This document shows positions 23,359 to 31,336 of a stretch of DNA of 64,000 nt, one piece after another. Position 1 is the stretch's first letter. Each line of letters begins with the position of its first letter. Source of the stretch: CAZUHB01 sp964620445 (GTDB lineage Bacteria > Planctomycetota > B15-G4 > CAYZWU01); assembly GCA_964620445.1 (NCBI GenBank), contig CAZUHB010000021.1, positions 31,125-95,124 of the forward strand, written 5' to 3'. The position numbers were made by a program, and so were the translations under genes. The notes under the pieces are model-generated. The model was not told the DNA's origin and did not search any database. It was given only the letters and a program-made list of their open reading frames with translations.

Positions 23359-24576
23359 ATGCATCACCAAAATAAACGTGAGACTCCCGGACCCTCCGGC
23401 GATCAGCAGCCTGCGTTCATCAACCGGATCTCGGTCCCTTTTGAATATCCCGTGCATTTCACGCGGGGCGTGACAAAAGTCGATAACAGGCTGCTCGTGG
23501 ACACACTCGATCGGCTTCGAGAGGAACGGCGCCATCGGGCGGCTGTCTATGTCGATTCCGGGGTGGCCGACACACATCCCGGCCTGGTCGACGAGATCAA
23601 GGAATATTTTCATCGCTATTCCGATCGCATCGAACTGACGGCAACCCCGGAAATTTTACCCGGTGGGGAGGTCGCGAAAAACAACTGGAAATCGGTTCAG
23701 GACGTGATGTTCGCGATCGGCAACCTCCATCTCGACAGGCAGAGCTTCGTCATCGCCGTCGGCGGCGGGAGCATTCTGGACATGGTCGGATTCGCCGCAT
23801 CGATTGTTCATCGCGGGCTCCGGTTGGTCCGGATTCCGACCACAACCCTGGCGCAATGCGACAGCGGGGTGGGCGTGAAGAACGCCATGAACGAGCACCG
23901 GCAAAAGAACTACGTCGGCACCTTTGCGCCGCCCTTCGCCGTGCTGAACGACTACGATTTTCTGCCCACGCTCAGCCAGCAACACTGGATCGGAGGCGTG
24001 GCCGAGGCCTTCAAGGTCGCGCTCATCAAGGATGCGGAGTTCTTCGAATTTCTCTGCCGCAACGCGGAATCGATGGCGTCGCGAGATGCCCAGGTCATGG
24101 AAAAGGTCATTCACCGGTGTGCGATCCTTCACCTGGAGCATATCAGCACGAGCGGAGATCCCTTTGAATTCGGTTCTGCCAGGCCGCTCGATTTTGGGCA
24201 CTGGGCCGGCCATAAACTGGAGACCTTGACCGATTACCAGCTCGGCCACGGGCAGTGCGTAGCCATCGGCATCGCGCTCGATGCGTACTACGCCGTGCAG
24301 CGCGACCTGATCTCCGAGAATGACTTGACGCGGATTCTGACCGCCATGGAACAGTGCGGTCTCCCAACCTGGATCGGTCATCTCAACGCATGGCTCAACA
24401 CCGGCTCACAGATCATCCAAGAGGCGTTGCAGCAATTTCGCGAACACCTCGGCGGGATTCTGAACGTGACTCTGCCTGATGGTGTCGGCCGCCGCTGTGA
24501 AGTCCACGACATGGATACGAGTATCATCCAGGACGGAATACGTTTTCTTCGTGAACCTGCCAAGGGTGCTTCCTGA
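23359..24576 (+). CDS. 3-dehydroquinate-synthase-family sugar phosphate cyclase (EboD/AroB-like)
   Basis: Family members cyclise sugar phosphates with NAD and zinc. The approximately 405-residue protein shows the NAD-binding VIAVGGGSILDMVGFAASIVHRG, the IPTTTLAQCDSGVGVKNA stretch, zinc ligands in GGVAEAFKVALIKD, and RPLDFGHWAGHKLE where AroB has a GHTxGHxxE motif. The divergence at these positions and the extra N-terminal 40 residues suggest it is not the housekeeping AroB but an EboD-type or other cyclase; the rest of an ebo cluster is absent here. ATG at 23359 is preceded by AGGA; a GTG 15 bases earlier is possible. rarA follows after 3 bases. Confidence 0.82.
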   Translation: MHHQNKRETPGPSGDQQPAFINRISVPFEYPVHFTRGVTKVDNRLLVDTLDRLREERRHRAAVYVDSGVADTHPGLVDEIKEYFHRYSDRIELTATPEILPGGEVAKNNWKSVQDVMFAIGNLHLDRQSFVIAVGGGSILDMVGFAASIVHRGLRLVRIPTTTLAQCDSGVGVKNAMNEHRQKNYVGTFAPPFAVLNDYDFLPTLSQQHWIGGVAEAFKVALIKDAEFFEFLCRNAESMASRDAQVMEKVIHRCAILHLEHISTSGDPFEFGSARPLDFGHWAGHKLETLTDYQLGHGQCVAIGIALDAYYAVQRDLISENDLTRILTAMEQCGLPTWIGHLNAWLNTGSQIIQEALQQFREHLGGILNVTLPDGVGRRCEVHDMDTSIIQDGIRFLREPAKGAS

Positions 24577-24579
24577 CCG

Positions 24580-25935
24580 ATGTGCGCACAAGAAAGCCTG
24601 TTTGAAAAGACTGCTCGTGAATACTACGAGCGGAACGCGCCTCTCGCGGAGAGGATCCGTCCCCGCAACCTCGACGAGTTCGTGGGCCAGGATCACCTAG
24701 TCGGCCGGGGACGCGCGGTGCGGCTGGCCATCGACGAGGACCGCGTTCAGTCGATGATCCTGTGGGGACCTCCGGGGACGGGCAAGACCACGCTGGGAAA
24801 GGTCGTCGCCTCGGTGACCGGCAAGGCGTTCGTCCATCTGTCTGCCGTGACCGCCGGTGTCAAGGATATCAAGGAAACCGTGACTGCCGCTCGAAAGCGC
24901 ATCGCGGAGCGCGACGAGGGTACGATTCTGTTCATCGACGAGATCCATCGGTTCAACAAGGCGCAGCAGGATTCGCTTCTGCACCACGTCGAGGACGGGA
25001 CGCTCATCTTCATCGGCGCCACCACGGAGAACCCTTCTTTCGAGGTCAACTCGGCTCTCCTGAGCCGGTGCAAGGTGGTCACGCTCTCGCACCTGTCCAC
25101 GGAAGATCTGGGAGCCATCCTGGACCATGCGATCAGTGACAATGAAAGAGGTCTCGCAGCCGTTCGCCCTGTCACACTCGGAGAGGAAGCCCGTGAGTTC
25201 CTTCTCGGTCTATCCATGGGCGACGCCAGGGTTCTGCTCAACAACCTGGAACTCTCCGCTCTCCTGGCAGCCTCGCTCGATGCTGACGAGATCCTGCTGG
25301 AGCACGTGGAAGAAGCCTCGGGCAAGCAGAGCCTGCTCTACGACAAGGACGGCGAGGAACACTTCAACCTGATCTCGGCGCTGCACAAGTCGATGCGCGG
25401 ATCCGATCCTCAAGCGTCGGTGTACTATCTGACCAGGATGCTCGAGGCTGGAGAGGATCCGCTCTACGTGGTTCGACGTATGGTGCGGTTCGCGTCCGAG
25501 GATATCGGCTGCGCCGACCCGAACGCGCTCGTCGTGGCGATCGCGGCCATGAATACGGTCCATTTTCTCGGAATGCCCGAATGCGACACGGCCCTGGCAC
25601 AGCTTGCGGTCTATCTTTCGACCGCACCGAAATCGAACAGAATCTACACGTCGCTCAACAAGGCGCGAAAAGAAATCAAGCGCACCGGACATCTTCCTGT
25701 GCCGATGATAATCCGAAATGCTCCGACGAGTTTGATGAAAGAGATCGGCTACGGTAAGGGATACCGTTATCCGCACGAGGCACCCGATGCTTTTGTGCCT
25801 GATCAATACTTGCCCGAAGAAATCGTGGGCCGTCGCTTTTACGAACCCACGGAATTTGGCTTCGAGAGGGAAATCGCCAAGCGGATCGAGTACTGGGATC
25901 GCTTGAGAGACAAGAAGAAGGACGAATCGCCCTGA
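24580..25935 (+). CDS. rarA: Replication-associated recombination protein A, AAA+ ATPase
   Basis: RarA/MgsA acts at stalled replication forks with single-strand-binding protein. The 451-residue length matches. Visible are the conserved N-terminal PLAERIRPRNLDEFVGQDHL, Walker A GPPGTGKT (63-70), Walker B ILFIDEIHRFNKAQQD, sensor-1 IGATTENPSFEVN, the sensor-2 GDARVLLNNLE, and the C-terminal tetramerisation region with HKSMRGSDPQASVYYLTRM and YPHEAPDAFVPDQYLP. It begins 3 bases after the cyclase gene, so the two are cotranscribed. Confidence 0.96.
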   Translation: MCAQESLFEKTAREYYERNAPLAERIRPRNLDEFVGQDHLVGRGRAVRLAIDEDRVQSMILWGPPGTGKTTLGKVVASVTGKAFVHLSAVTAGVKDIKETVTAARKRIAERDEGTILFIDEIHRFNKAQQDSLLHHVEDGTLIFIGATTENPSFEVNSALLSRCKVVTLSHLSTEDLGAILDHAISDNERGLAAVRPVTLGEEAREFLLGLSMGDARVLLNNLELSALLAASLDADEILLEHVEEASGKQSLLYDKDGEEHFNLISALHKSMRGSDPQASVYYLTRMLEAGEDPLYVVRRMVRFASEDIGCADPNALVVAIAAMNTVHFLGMPECDTALAQLAVYLSTAPKSNRIYTSLNKARKEIKRTGHLPVPMIIRNAPTSLMKEIGYGKGYRYPHEAPDAFVPDQYLPEEIVGRRFYEPTEFGFEREIAKRIEYWDRLRDKKKDESP

Positions 25936-25967
25936 AAAGCGCCTCAGTGCCTTTCTTTGGGCGCTTT
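25936..25967 (+). terminator. Hairpin after rarA, possible weak terminator
   Basis: An 8-bp stem AAAGCGCC/GGCGCTTT (25936-25943 with 25960-25967) begins at the rarA stop codon. No T run follows, so termination would be weak or factor-assisted. Confidence 0.35.
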
Positions 25968-26152
25968 CAGCCTCCTACACGTGCAGAATCGCCCCATACT
26001 CGCAACACAACATAAGAACTATTATCGGACGTTATGTTCCTGCGTCCAGATGAGGTGGATTCCAAGCCGACCGTACCCATTGCCTAAAATTCTCATTGAA
26101 AAAGTCTTATCTTGTCTTGAGAATGCATGGAGACTGATGGCGATGGCTTTGG

Positions 26153-27283
26153 GTGCCTATTTATCTACTAATCAACTCGGTGAGGCGAATGTTGAATTCT
26201 CTTCTCGACACAATCATGGAAAAGACCACCTTTCCTGCTGTGGTTGTTGATTCGGGGAAGAAAGTCATACGATTCAACAGGCATTTCCTGGAGATGACGG
26301 GGCAGACAAAGGATATGCTCCGCAGTAAACCTTCGCTCGAGTTCATCGATCATTGTCGTTGTAGTAAGGTAAAGAGACAGCAACCCACACGCGATGCGCC
26401 GAACAGTCCGCTTTACAGGATCGAAAACGTCAACGGAGATACCCTCTTTTTCAGGGTACACGAGGTTCCATTCGAAGAAGCTCACGAGGAGTACACTCTT
26501 CTGATTTTCCAGGATGAGACTGAAAAAGCCGTGCTCAGAGAAGAAAATCAGCACATGGCCAGGCTCGCGTCGGTAGGCGAACTCGTCTCTTCGGTCATAC
26601 ACGAGATCGGCAATTGTACGGCTATCATCAAGGGCTGTTCCGAACTGTTGGAGATGAACAAGTCTCTCGACCAGAACATTCATGAAGAAGCGGGAAGAAT
26701 AAAATCAGAGTCAGAACGCATATCTGAGGTCATCAAAAGCTTTCTTGGCTTTGCACGGAAAGGCGACAACGAACTCGAGGTGTTCTCTTCGGAGGATCTT
26801 GTCATAAACGCCCTTGACCTCAAGAAATACTCGCTCCGCAGAAAAGGCATTGTCTACCATATCGACATGGACGTTTCTCAAGACTCAAATCTACTGGTCT
26901 CCGGAAACAAAACACTTCTCATGCAAGTCCTTCTCAATCTCATCGCCAACGCGGAAGAAGCTCTTCGGGACAGCGAAAAGAAGGAGATCAAATTCAGGCT
27001 CAACAATAATGATCAGAACGCATTAATAGAGGTTTCCGATTCAGGTTCTGGGATTTCGGAAAAAGTAAGAAGCAAAATATTCGAATCGTTCTATACTACC
27101 AAAGACGCGGGTTCAGGTACGGGATTGGGACTGTCAATCTCCAGACGCATCGTCAGGGATCATCAGGGAGATCTCGTCCTCAAAAAAGAGATGGGCGACG
27201 GAGGAGCGACATTTAAGATCACTCTTCCCCTTGTTGATCTGGAAAATAAGATCGAATCCGCCAAGCGCGAAGGCACCGTTTGA
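26153..27283 (+). CDS. Soluble PAS-domain sensor histidine kinase
   Basis: The protein autophosphorylates on histidine and would pass phosphate to a response regulator; none is encoded nearby. About 376 residues: a PAS-like domain (residues 15-125) with a CxC pair (C68, C70), a dimerisation and phosphoacceptor helix with H150 in VIHEIGNC, then an HATPase domain with N-box NLIANAEEAL, G1 DSGSGIS, F-box and G2 GTGLGLSISRRIV. No membrane segment is visible, so it is cytoplasmic. The start is GTG at 26153 or ATG at 26189; neither has a strong ribosome-binding site. The cysteines could bind metal or sense redox state. Confidence 0.88.
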   Translation: MPIYLLINSVRRMLNSLLDTIMEKTTFPAVVVDSGKKVIRFNRHFLEMTGQTKDMLRSKPSLEFIDHCRCSKVKRQQPTRDAPNSPLYRIENVNGDTLFFRVHEVPFEEAHEEYTLLIFQDETEKAVLREENQHMARLASVGELVSSVIHEIGNCTAIIKGCSELLEMNKSLDQNIHEEAGRIKSESERISEVIKSFLGFARKGDNELEVFSSEDLVINALDLKKYSLRRKGIVYHIDMDVSQDSNLLVSGNKTLLMQVLLNLIANAEEALRDSEKKEIKFRLNNNDQNALIEVSDSGSGISEKVRSKIFESFYTTKDAGSGTGLGLSISRRIVRDHQGDLVLKKEMGDGGATFKITLPLVDLENKIESAKREGTV

Positions 27284-27317
27284 TACTTAAGGTTGTCCTA
27301 TTGGAGAATAGACTGAC

Positions 27318-27926
27318 ATGGGTTCGTTCCTAGAAAACTTCGGCGCTGTCGATATCGTCAGCACCGTCATTGTCGTGTTTTTCTTTGTGTTAGGACTGTT
27401 CAAGGGATTCACGTGGCAGATTTTGCGTATTGCGACGATTCTGGTCGGAATGGCGGTAGCAAAGGCATTTTCAAGCTCCTTCTCGAAAACACTGGAGAGT
27501 ACTTTCTCGTCCCTCGAGGGGAAGGAATACACACAGTACATCTCCTATTTCACGATCTTCGTGGGAGTTTTCATCGTTGGCACGATCGTGGCTATCCTTT
27601 TTGGAAAGATTTTGAAGAACTTGCGTCTCCGTGCTTATGACAGTCTTCTTGGCGGTGTTCTCGGAATATTGACTGGTGGGGCGGTCGTCACTGTGGTCAT
27701 CCTCGTTATGCTAACCATGCTACCTGAAGATTCGGAATTTCGGAGCGAAGTAGAGACATCTCATTCGGCAAAATGTTCGGCATGGTTTATCGACAAGGCG
27801 ACACCGCTGATCCCCGCCGAACTGCGTGAGAAAGCAACAACGACGGTGGAAAAAGCCGTTCGGGAGCTCAAAGAGAAATCAGACCACTCCCCCACCGAAA
27901 CCGATGACGAAGACGAGGGGCGTTGA
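27318..27926 (+). CDS. CvpA family membrane protein
   Basis: CvpA-type proteins are inner-membrane proteins needed for colicin V export and for envelope stress tolerance in enterobacteria; their exact activity is not established. The 202-residue product has four hydrophobic segments (around 10-35, 65-90, 100-125) with the family features VVFFFVLGLFKGFTWQILRI and DSLLGGVLGILTGGAVV, and a charged C-terminal tail rich in Glu and Asp. It follows the histidine kinase by 34 bases on the same strand and converges with thiC. Confidence 0.85.
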   Translation: MGSFLENFGAVDIVSTVIVVFFFVLGLFKGFTWQILRIATILVGMAVAKAFSSSFSKTLESTFSSLEGKEYTQYISYFTIFVGVFIVGTIVAILFGKILKNLRLRAYDSLLGGVLGILTGGAVVTVVILVMLTMLPEDSEFRSEVETSHSAKCSAWFIDKATPLIPAELREKATTTVEKAVRELKEKSDHSPTETDDEDEGR

Positions 27927-27940
27927 CGCTGGGTCTGCGC

Positions 27941-29230
27941 TCATAGCAGAGGCGTATTCTCGTTCTCTTTCTGCAGCGTGTTGGAAATGTTGATCGGGCA
28001 GTACTCACCGCACATGGTGCAGACATCTTCTTCGTAGGCTTCGCTCTCTTGTCTCAGCTGCCTTGCGCGTTCCGGGTCGATCGCGAGTCTGTACATGCTC
28101 TCCCAGTCGAGCCGCTTACGGGCCTCGGACATCATTCTGTCCTTTTCGATGGCGCCCTTTGTTCCTTTCACGATATCACCGGTATGAGCCGCGATCCTGG
28201 AGGCGATGACTCCCTCTCTCACGTCGGCCACCGTTGGCAGTCTGAGGTGTTCGGCAGGTGTGACATAGCACAGGAAATCAACACCTGCGGCAGCCGCAGC
28301 CGCGCCGCCGATGGCTGACGTGATGTGGTCGTATCCGGGTGCGATATCAGTGGTCAGTGGTCCGAGAACGTAGAAGGGGGCGTTGTTGCAGATATTCTTC
28401 TGCAGTTGTACGTTCAAGGCGATCTGATCGAGGGGAACGTGGCCCGGTCCCTCGATCATTACTTGCACACCTCTTTCGAATGATCGTTTCGCCAGTTTGC
28501 CGAGCGTGTAGAGTTCGGTCAACTGGAGCTGATCGGTGGCATCAATAATCGATCCGGGCCGAAGACCGTCTCCGAGACTGAGCGTGACATCGTACTCGAC
28601 GCAAATGTCGAGAAGCCTGTCGAATTCCTCGTAGAGAGGATTCTGGCGTTTCTGCTTTTGCATCCAGGCGGTGATGAGCCCCCCACCGCGGGACACGATT
28701 CCCATGACGCGCTCGTTCTGATCGAGAATCGAGGGCAGCAGGTCCTGGGTCACTCCACAGTGAACGGTGATGAAATCGACTCCAGAACGAGCGTGGCGCT
28801 CGATCACCCCGAACAGTTCTTCCGCGTCGATATCGACAAAGGATTTTCCCGCGGCGGCCTCATAGATCGGCACCGTTCCCACCATGAGCGGAGAGGCGTC
28901 GATAATGCTTTTTCTGCATTTCTCCAGGTCGCCGCCTGTTGAAAGATCCATCACCGCATGCGCGCCTGCGTCAACTGCGGCGTTGAGCTTTTCCATCTCT
29001 TCTGTCGCATCGGTCCGGCGAGGTGATGTCCCGATGTTTGCGTTGATCTTGGTAGTCAACCCTCGCCCGATACCAAGAGCATGGAAGGATCGGAGCTTGT
29101 TTTTGGGAATGACAACAGATCCGTCCGCAACCGAGCGCATGATCTGTTCAGGCTCGAGCCCTTCGTATCGGGCCACCTCGATCATTTCCGGGGTTACAAT
29201 TTTGTCCCTGGCTTTGAGTAGTTGAGTCAT
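27941..29230 (-). CDS. thiC: Phosphomethylpyrimidine synthase (radical SAM)
   Basis: ThiC makes the hydroxymethylpyrimidine phosphate precursor of thiamine from aminoimidazole ribotide. The 429-residue length fits the shorter bacterial form. Conserved segments: VIPKNKLRSFHALGIGRGL, TKINANIGTS, MDLSTGGDL, VHCGVTQDLL, MGIVSRGGGL, MIEGPGHVPLDQI and the C-terminal cluster motif CTMCGEYC (C-x2-C-x4-C). Only 65 bases separate its start from the terminator of the upstream gene, which leaves no room for the thiamine-pyrophosphate riboswitch that usually precedes thiC, and none of its conserved sequence is seen. Confidence 0.97.
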   Translation of the reverse strand: MTQLLKARDKIVTPEMIEVARYEGLEPEQIMRSVADGSVVIPKNKLRSFHALGIGRGLTTKINANIGTSPRRTDATEEMEKLNAAVDAGAHAVMDLSTGGDLEKCRKSIIDASPLMVGTVPIYEAAAGKSFVDIDAEELFGVIERHARSGVDFITVHCGVTQDLLPSILDQNERVMGIVSRGGGLITAWMQKQKRQNPLYEEFDRLLDICVEYDVTLSLGDGLRPGSIIDATDQLQLTELYTLGKLAKRSFERGVQVMIEGPGHVPLDQIALNVQLQKNICNNAPFYVLGPLTTDIAPGYDHITSAIGGAAAAAAGVDFLCYVTPAEHLRLPTVADVREGVIASRIAAHTGDIVKGTKGAIEKDRMMSEARKRLDWESMYRLAIDPERARQLRQESEAYEEDVCTMCGEYCPINISNTLQKENENTPLL

Positions 29231-29307
29231 TCTATCTCGTCTCCACTACAGTGGGTCGTTCGCACAATCTAAACACGGCCGCAGGCCGACTCTGTATTTT
29301 AAAAAAA

Positions 29308-29342
29308 ATGCGGAAGAGGGACATTCTTTTCCTCTTCCGCAT
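29308..29342 (-). terminator. Intrinsic terminator of the cobalamin-regulated beta-propeller gene
   Basis: A 12-bp stem (29308-29319 pairing with 29331-29342) with an 11-base loop is followed on the minus strand by a run of T. It separates the propeller gene from thiC. Confidence 0.9.
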
Positions 29343-29370
29343 CTATTTATTTTGAATATGAAATCCGATT

Positions 29371-30810
29371 TCAAACAAATTCGAGAACGCACAAATTGGA
29401 CGGGCGGATCTCACCGTCACCATCACGGGTTAATCCCTGCAGGTAAACTGTCAAACCCGGTAACCACGACCAGTTAGGGATGGTCCAGCTCAGACCTGGA
29501 AGCTCGTTCTGAACATCGAAAAGATCCTGAGCCAGCAGATGGAAGGGCTGTCCCAGGTCGATGGTCACGTTGGGAAAAAGAGTCGGGCCGCGGTGAAAAG
29601 ACGCCAGGCAGATCCCGGGAGCGCCGATCTCGCCCCCCACTAGCGTGAATTCGACCTGATCTCCAATAGAAGCCGATTCCGAACCTTCGAGAAAAAGGCC
29701 GTGCTCGGGCACTCCCGAGAGGACATAGGCAGTGCTGTCGCCTTGATCGGTGATGCATACTTTCTGTCCGTTTTTCGAAAACACTGCCTCGTTGCACTGG
29801 CCCGAGCCAAAGGAGGTCAGATCGATCTCGGTCAGCAGCCGCCCCGCCTTACGCCCCACGATCTTGACTGGACCGTCGAGACAGGTGGTAACCAGCGTAT
29901 TTCCGTCCGGTGATATGGCGAGCCCATGTTCCCAGAGAGAGTCATGCTCGCCGGACAGGTCGATCAACCGGCTCACCGCCGGCGGAGAACTCTCGAGATC
30001 GACCTCGTAAAGATCCATGTTCGAGTTGTAATCGAGCACTGTCACATAGGCGAAACCGCCAGCGACCGCAACGTCATAGGCGCCGGGCCAGCCCGAAAGT
30101 TCGTTGTCGAGAACGACCACGTCCACCTGGCTCGGGTAATCCGGATCGAAGACGCTCAGGACCGCGCCATCGACAAGATAGTCGCTTCCCGGGACGACCA
30201 GTTTTCCCTGGTAGAATCCCATGCGACCGTTACCCCCTGCTGACAACTGAAAGATATCCACGATGTCGAGATAGGTCGGACCAGGCTGTGTGTCGATGCG
30301 GAAGATTTCGCCCAGATTCATCGTGGACACGTAGAGATAACGCCCCTCTGGTCCCATGACGAGTCCGAAGGGGTAATAGCCCATACCGCCGCCAACGAGC
30401 GTGAGATCGACGACGTCGCTCGGCGAAAGGTCCGGATTCAGGACCGTGATCGTTCCATCGCCGCTGTCACTGGTAAAGATCTTCTCGATGTTTCCGTTGC
30501 CATCGTAGCGGATCTCGATTTCTTCCGGCAGGTTTCCGGTCAGGCCCTCGCGAGTGATCGTACCGGTGGCTGTGTCGATTTCGACGATACGATGGTTGTA
30601 GTCGAAAGGATCGAAGAAATTGCCGATGATCGCGACAAAGAGCCTTGTTCCGTCGTCTGATAATTTCATTCCGAACTGATAATCTGAAATCGAGTCTCCG
30701 TCTTCGAAATCAATGATGGCCGACACTTCCTGACCGTTCAGTCCGGGCAGGAGCAGACCACAAAACAGGGCTGCCGCGGCAAGAACAGGGATTGAAACGT
30801 TGATCTTCAT
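29371..30810 (-). CDS. Secreted beta-propeller protein under cobalamin riboswitch control, candidate B12-capture protein
   Basis: The ATG at 30810 follows GAGGAGG by 6 bases; the longer open frame upstream is part of the riboswitch leader. The 479-residue product has a signal peptide (cleavage near residue 26) and then YVTN/NHL-like blades, recognisable from repeated KLSDDGTRLFVAI, GLVMGPEGRYLYVST, GLAISPDGNTLVTT and EAVFSKNGQKVCIT. Roughly seven blades fit between residues 30 and 370. A C-terminal beta domain of about 100 residues (from ASIGDQVEFTLVG) resembles domains at the ends of planctomycete secreted proteins. Control by an adenosylcobalamin-type riboswitch points to cobalamin capture or use; BtuG of Bacteroides, a propeller, is the closest functional precedent. 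Sequence similarity to BtuG is untested. Confidence 0.8.
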   Translation of the reverse strand: MKINVSIPVLAAAALFCGLLLPGLNGQEVSAIIDFEDGDSISDYQFGMKLSDDGTRLFVAIIGNFFDPFDYNHRIVEIDTATGTITREGLTGNLPEEIEIRYDGNGNIEKIFTSDSGDGTITVLNPDLSPSDVVDLTLVGGGMGYYPFGLVMGPEGRYLYVSTMNLGEIFRIDTQPGPTYLDIVDIFQLSAGGNGRMGFYQGKLVVPGSDYLVDGAVLSVFDPDYPSQVDVVVLDNELSGWPGAYDVAVAGGFAYVTVLDYNSNMDLYEVDLESSPPAVSRLIDLSGEHDSLWEHGLAISPDGNTLVTTCLDGPVKIVGRKAGRLLTEIDLTSFGSGQCNEAVFSKNGQKVCITDQGDSTAYVLSGVPEHGLFLEGSESASIGDQVEFTLVGGEIGAPGICLASFHRGPTLFPNVTIDLGQPFHLLAQDLFDVQNELPGLSWTIPNWSWLPGLTVYLQGLTRDGDGEIRPSNLCVLEFV

Positions 30811-30898
30811 GTTTTCCTCCTCAAAGAAAGGTGATGTGGAAACAGAACGAAACCGATTTGCCCGTGCAAAAAGATCGCAGGAAGGAGGAAGAAAATGT

Positions 30899-30929
30899 CG
30901 GTCCTCGCCCCGAGAAGGGACGAATACCG
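30899..30929 (-). terminator. Candidate expression-platform hairpin of the cobalamin riboswitch
   Basis: On the minus strand a stem with arms TCGTCCC and GGGGCGA, extended by CGGT/ACCG across an internal loop, is followed by the T-rich ACATTTTCTTCC. It lies between the aptamer and the ribosome-binding site, where a regulated terminator would be. Confidence 0.5.
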
Positions 30930-31022
30930 TCTGGATAGGCTGGCAGAAATGGAAGGGTAGTTCCATTACCCGCAATCACTTCACTCGCTCCACGAAGTTA
31001 CAGTGAAAGGCAATCAGGCGGA

Positions 31023-31197
31023 GGCAGGTTTTCTGACTTATGGATCGTTCTCGGATTGCGCCTTCCCACTTTTCAGGAGCGACCAGAGCCTAATGCGGCA
31101 ATGGGCCCAAGATCAGCAGTGGCACCGTGCAATCCTCGTCACCAATTACAGCGGCGGGTCCGTGATGGATTCTCACCATCTTCCCTAACACCTCGCC
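31023..31197 (-). ncRNA. Cobalamin riboswitch aptamer
   Basis: Read on the minus strand, P1 forms from GGCGAGGT and ACCTGCC at the two ends. Between them are the signature blocks of the class: AGGGAA, GGTGAGAATCC, the core ACGGACCCGCCGCTGTAA, TGCCACTG, GGGAAGGCG and AGTCAGAAAACCTGCC. Each is close to the consensus of cobalamin riboswitches. The aptamer starts about 70 bases after a strong promoter and ends 212 bases before the beta-propeller start codon. Members usually shut off transcription or translation when adenosyl- or aquocobalamin binds. Confidence 0.94.
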
Positions 31198-31273
31198 ATG
31201 TGGAACACCCGACGCGGGCGTTCCCAAAAGCTTCGAGCTTTCGCACCGGGCTTTAGAAAGAACTTCGAATAGG

Positions 31274-31303
31274 ATTGTAGAGAAGTGATGGGTGCCTTGT
31301 CAA
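31274..31303 (-). promoter_or_regulatory. Sigma-70-type promoter of the cobalamin riboswitch transcript
   Basis: A consensus TTGACA (31298-31303) and TACAAT (31274-31279) are 18 bases apart on the minus strand, placing the start of transcription near 31267, ahead of the aptamer. It lies just after the end of nadA. Confidence 0.75.
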
Positions 31304-31336
31304 ATCCTGGAAGGTCGAGCGCGAGATTTTTAATGT

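Noticed and set aside
29231..29300. Thiamine-pyrophosphate riboswitch expected before thiC
   Set aside because: Only about 70 bases are available between the upstream terminator and thiC and none of the conserved CUGAGA or ACCUGAU-type sequence is seen.
31003..31188. Rightward frame of 61 codons, and a second of 66 codons, over the riboswitch
   Set aside because: The stretch is fully explained by the cobalamin aptamer on the other strand; the frames have no ribosome-binding site or motif.
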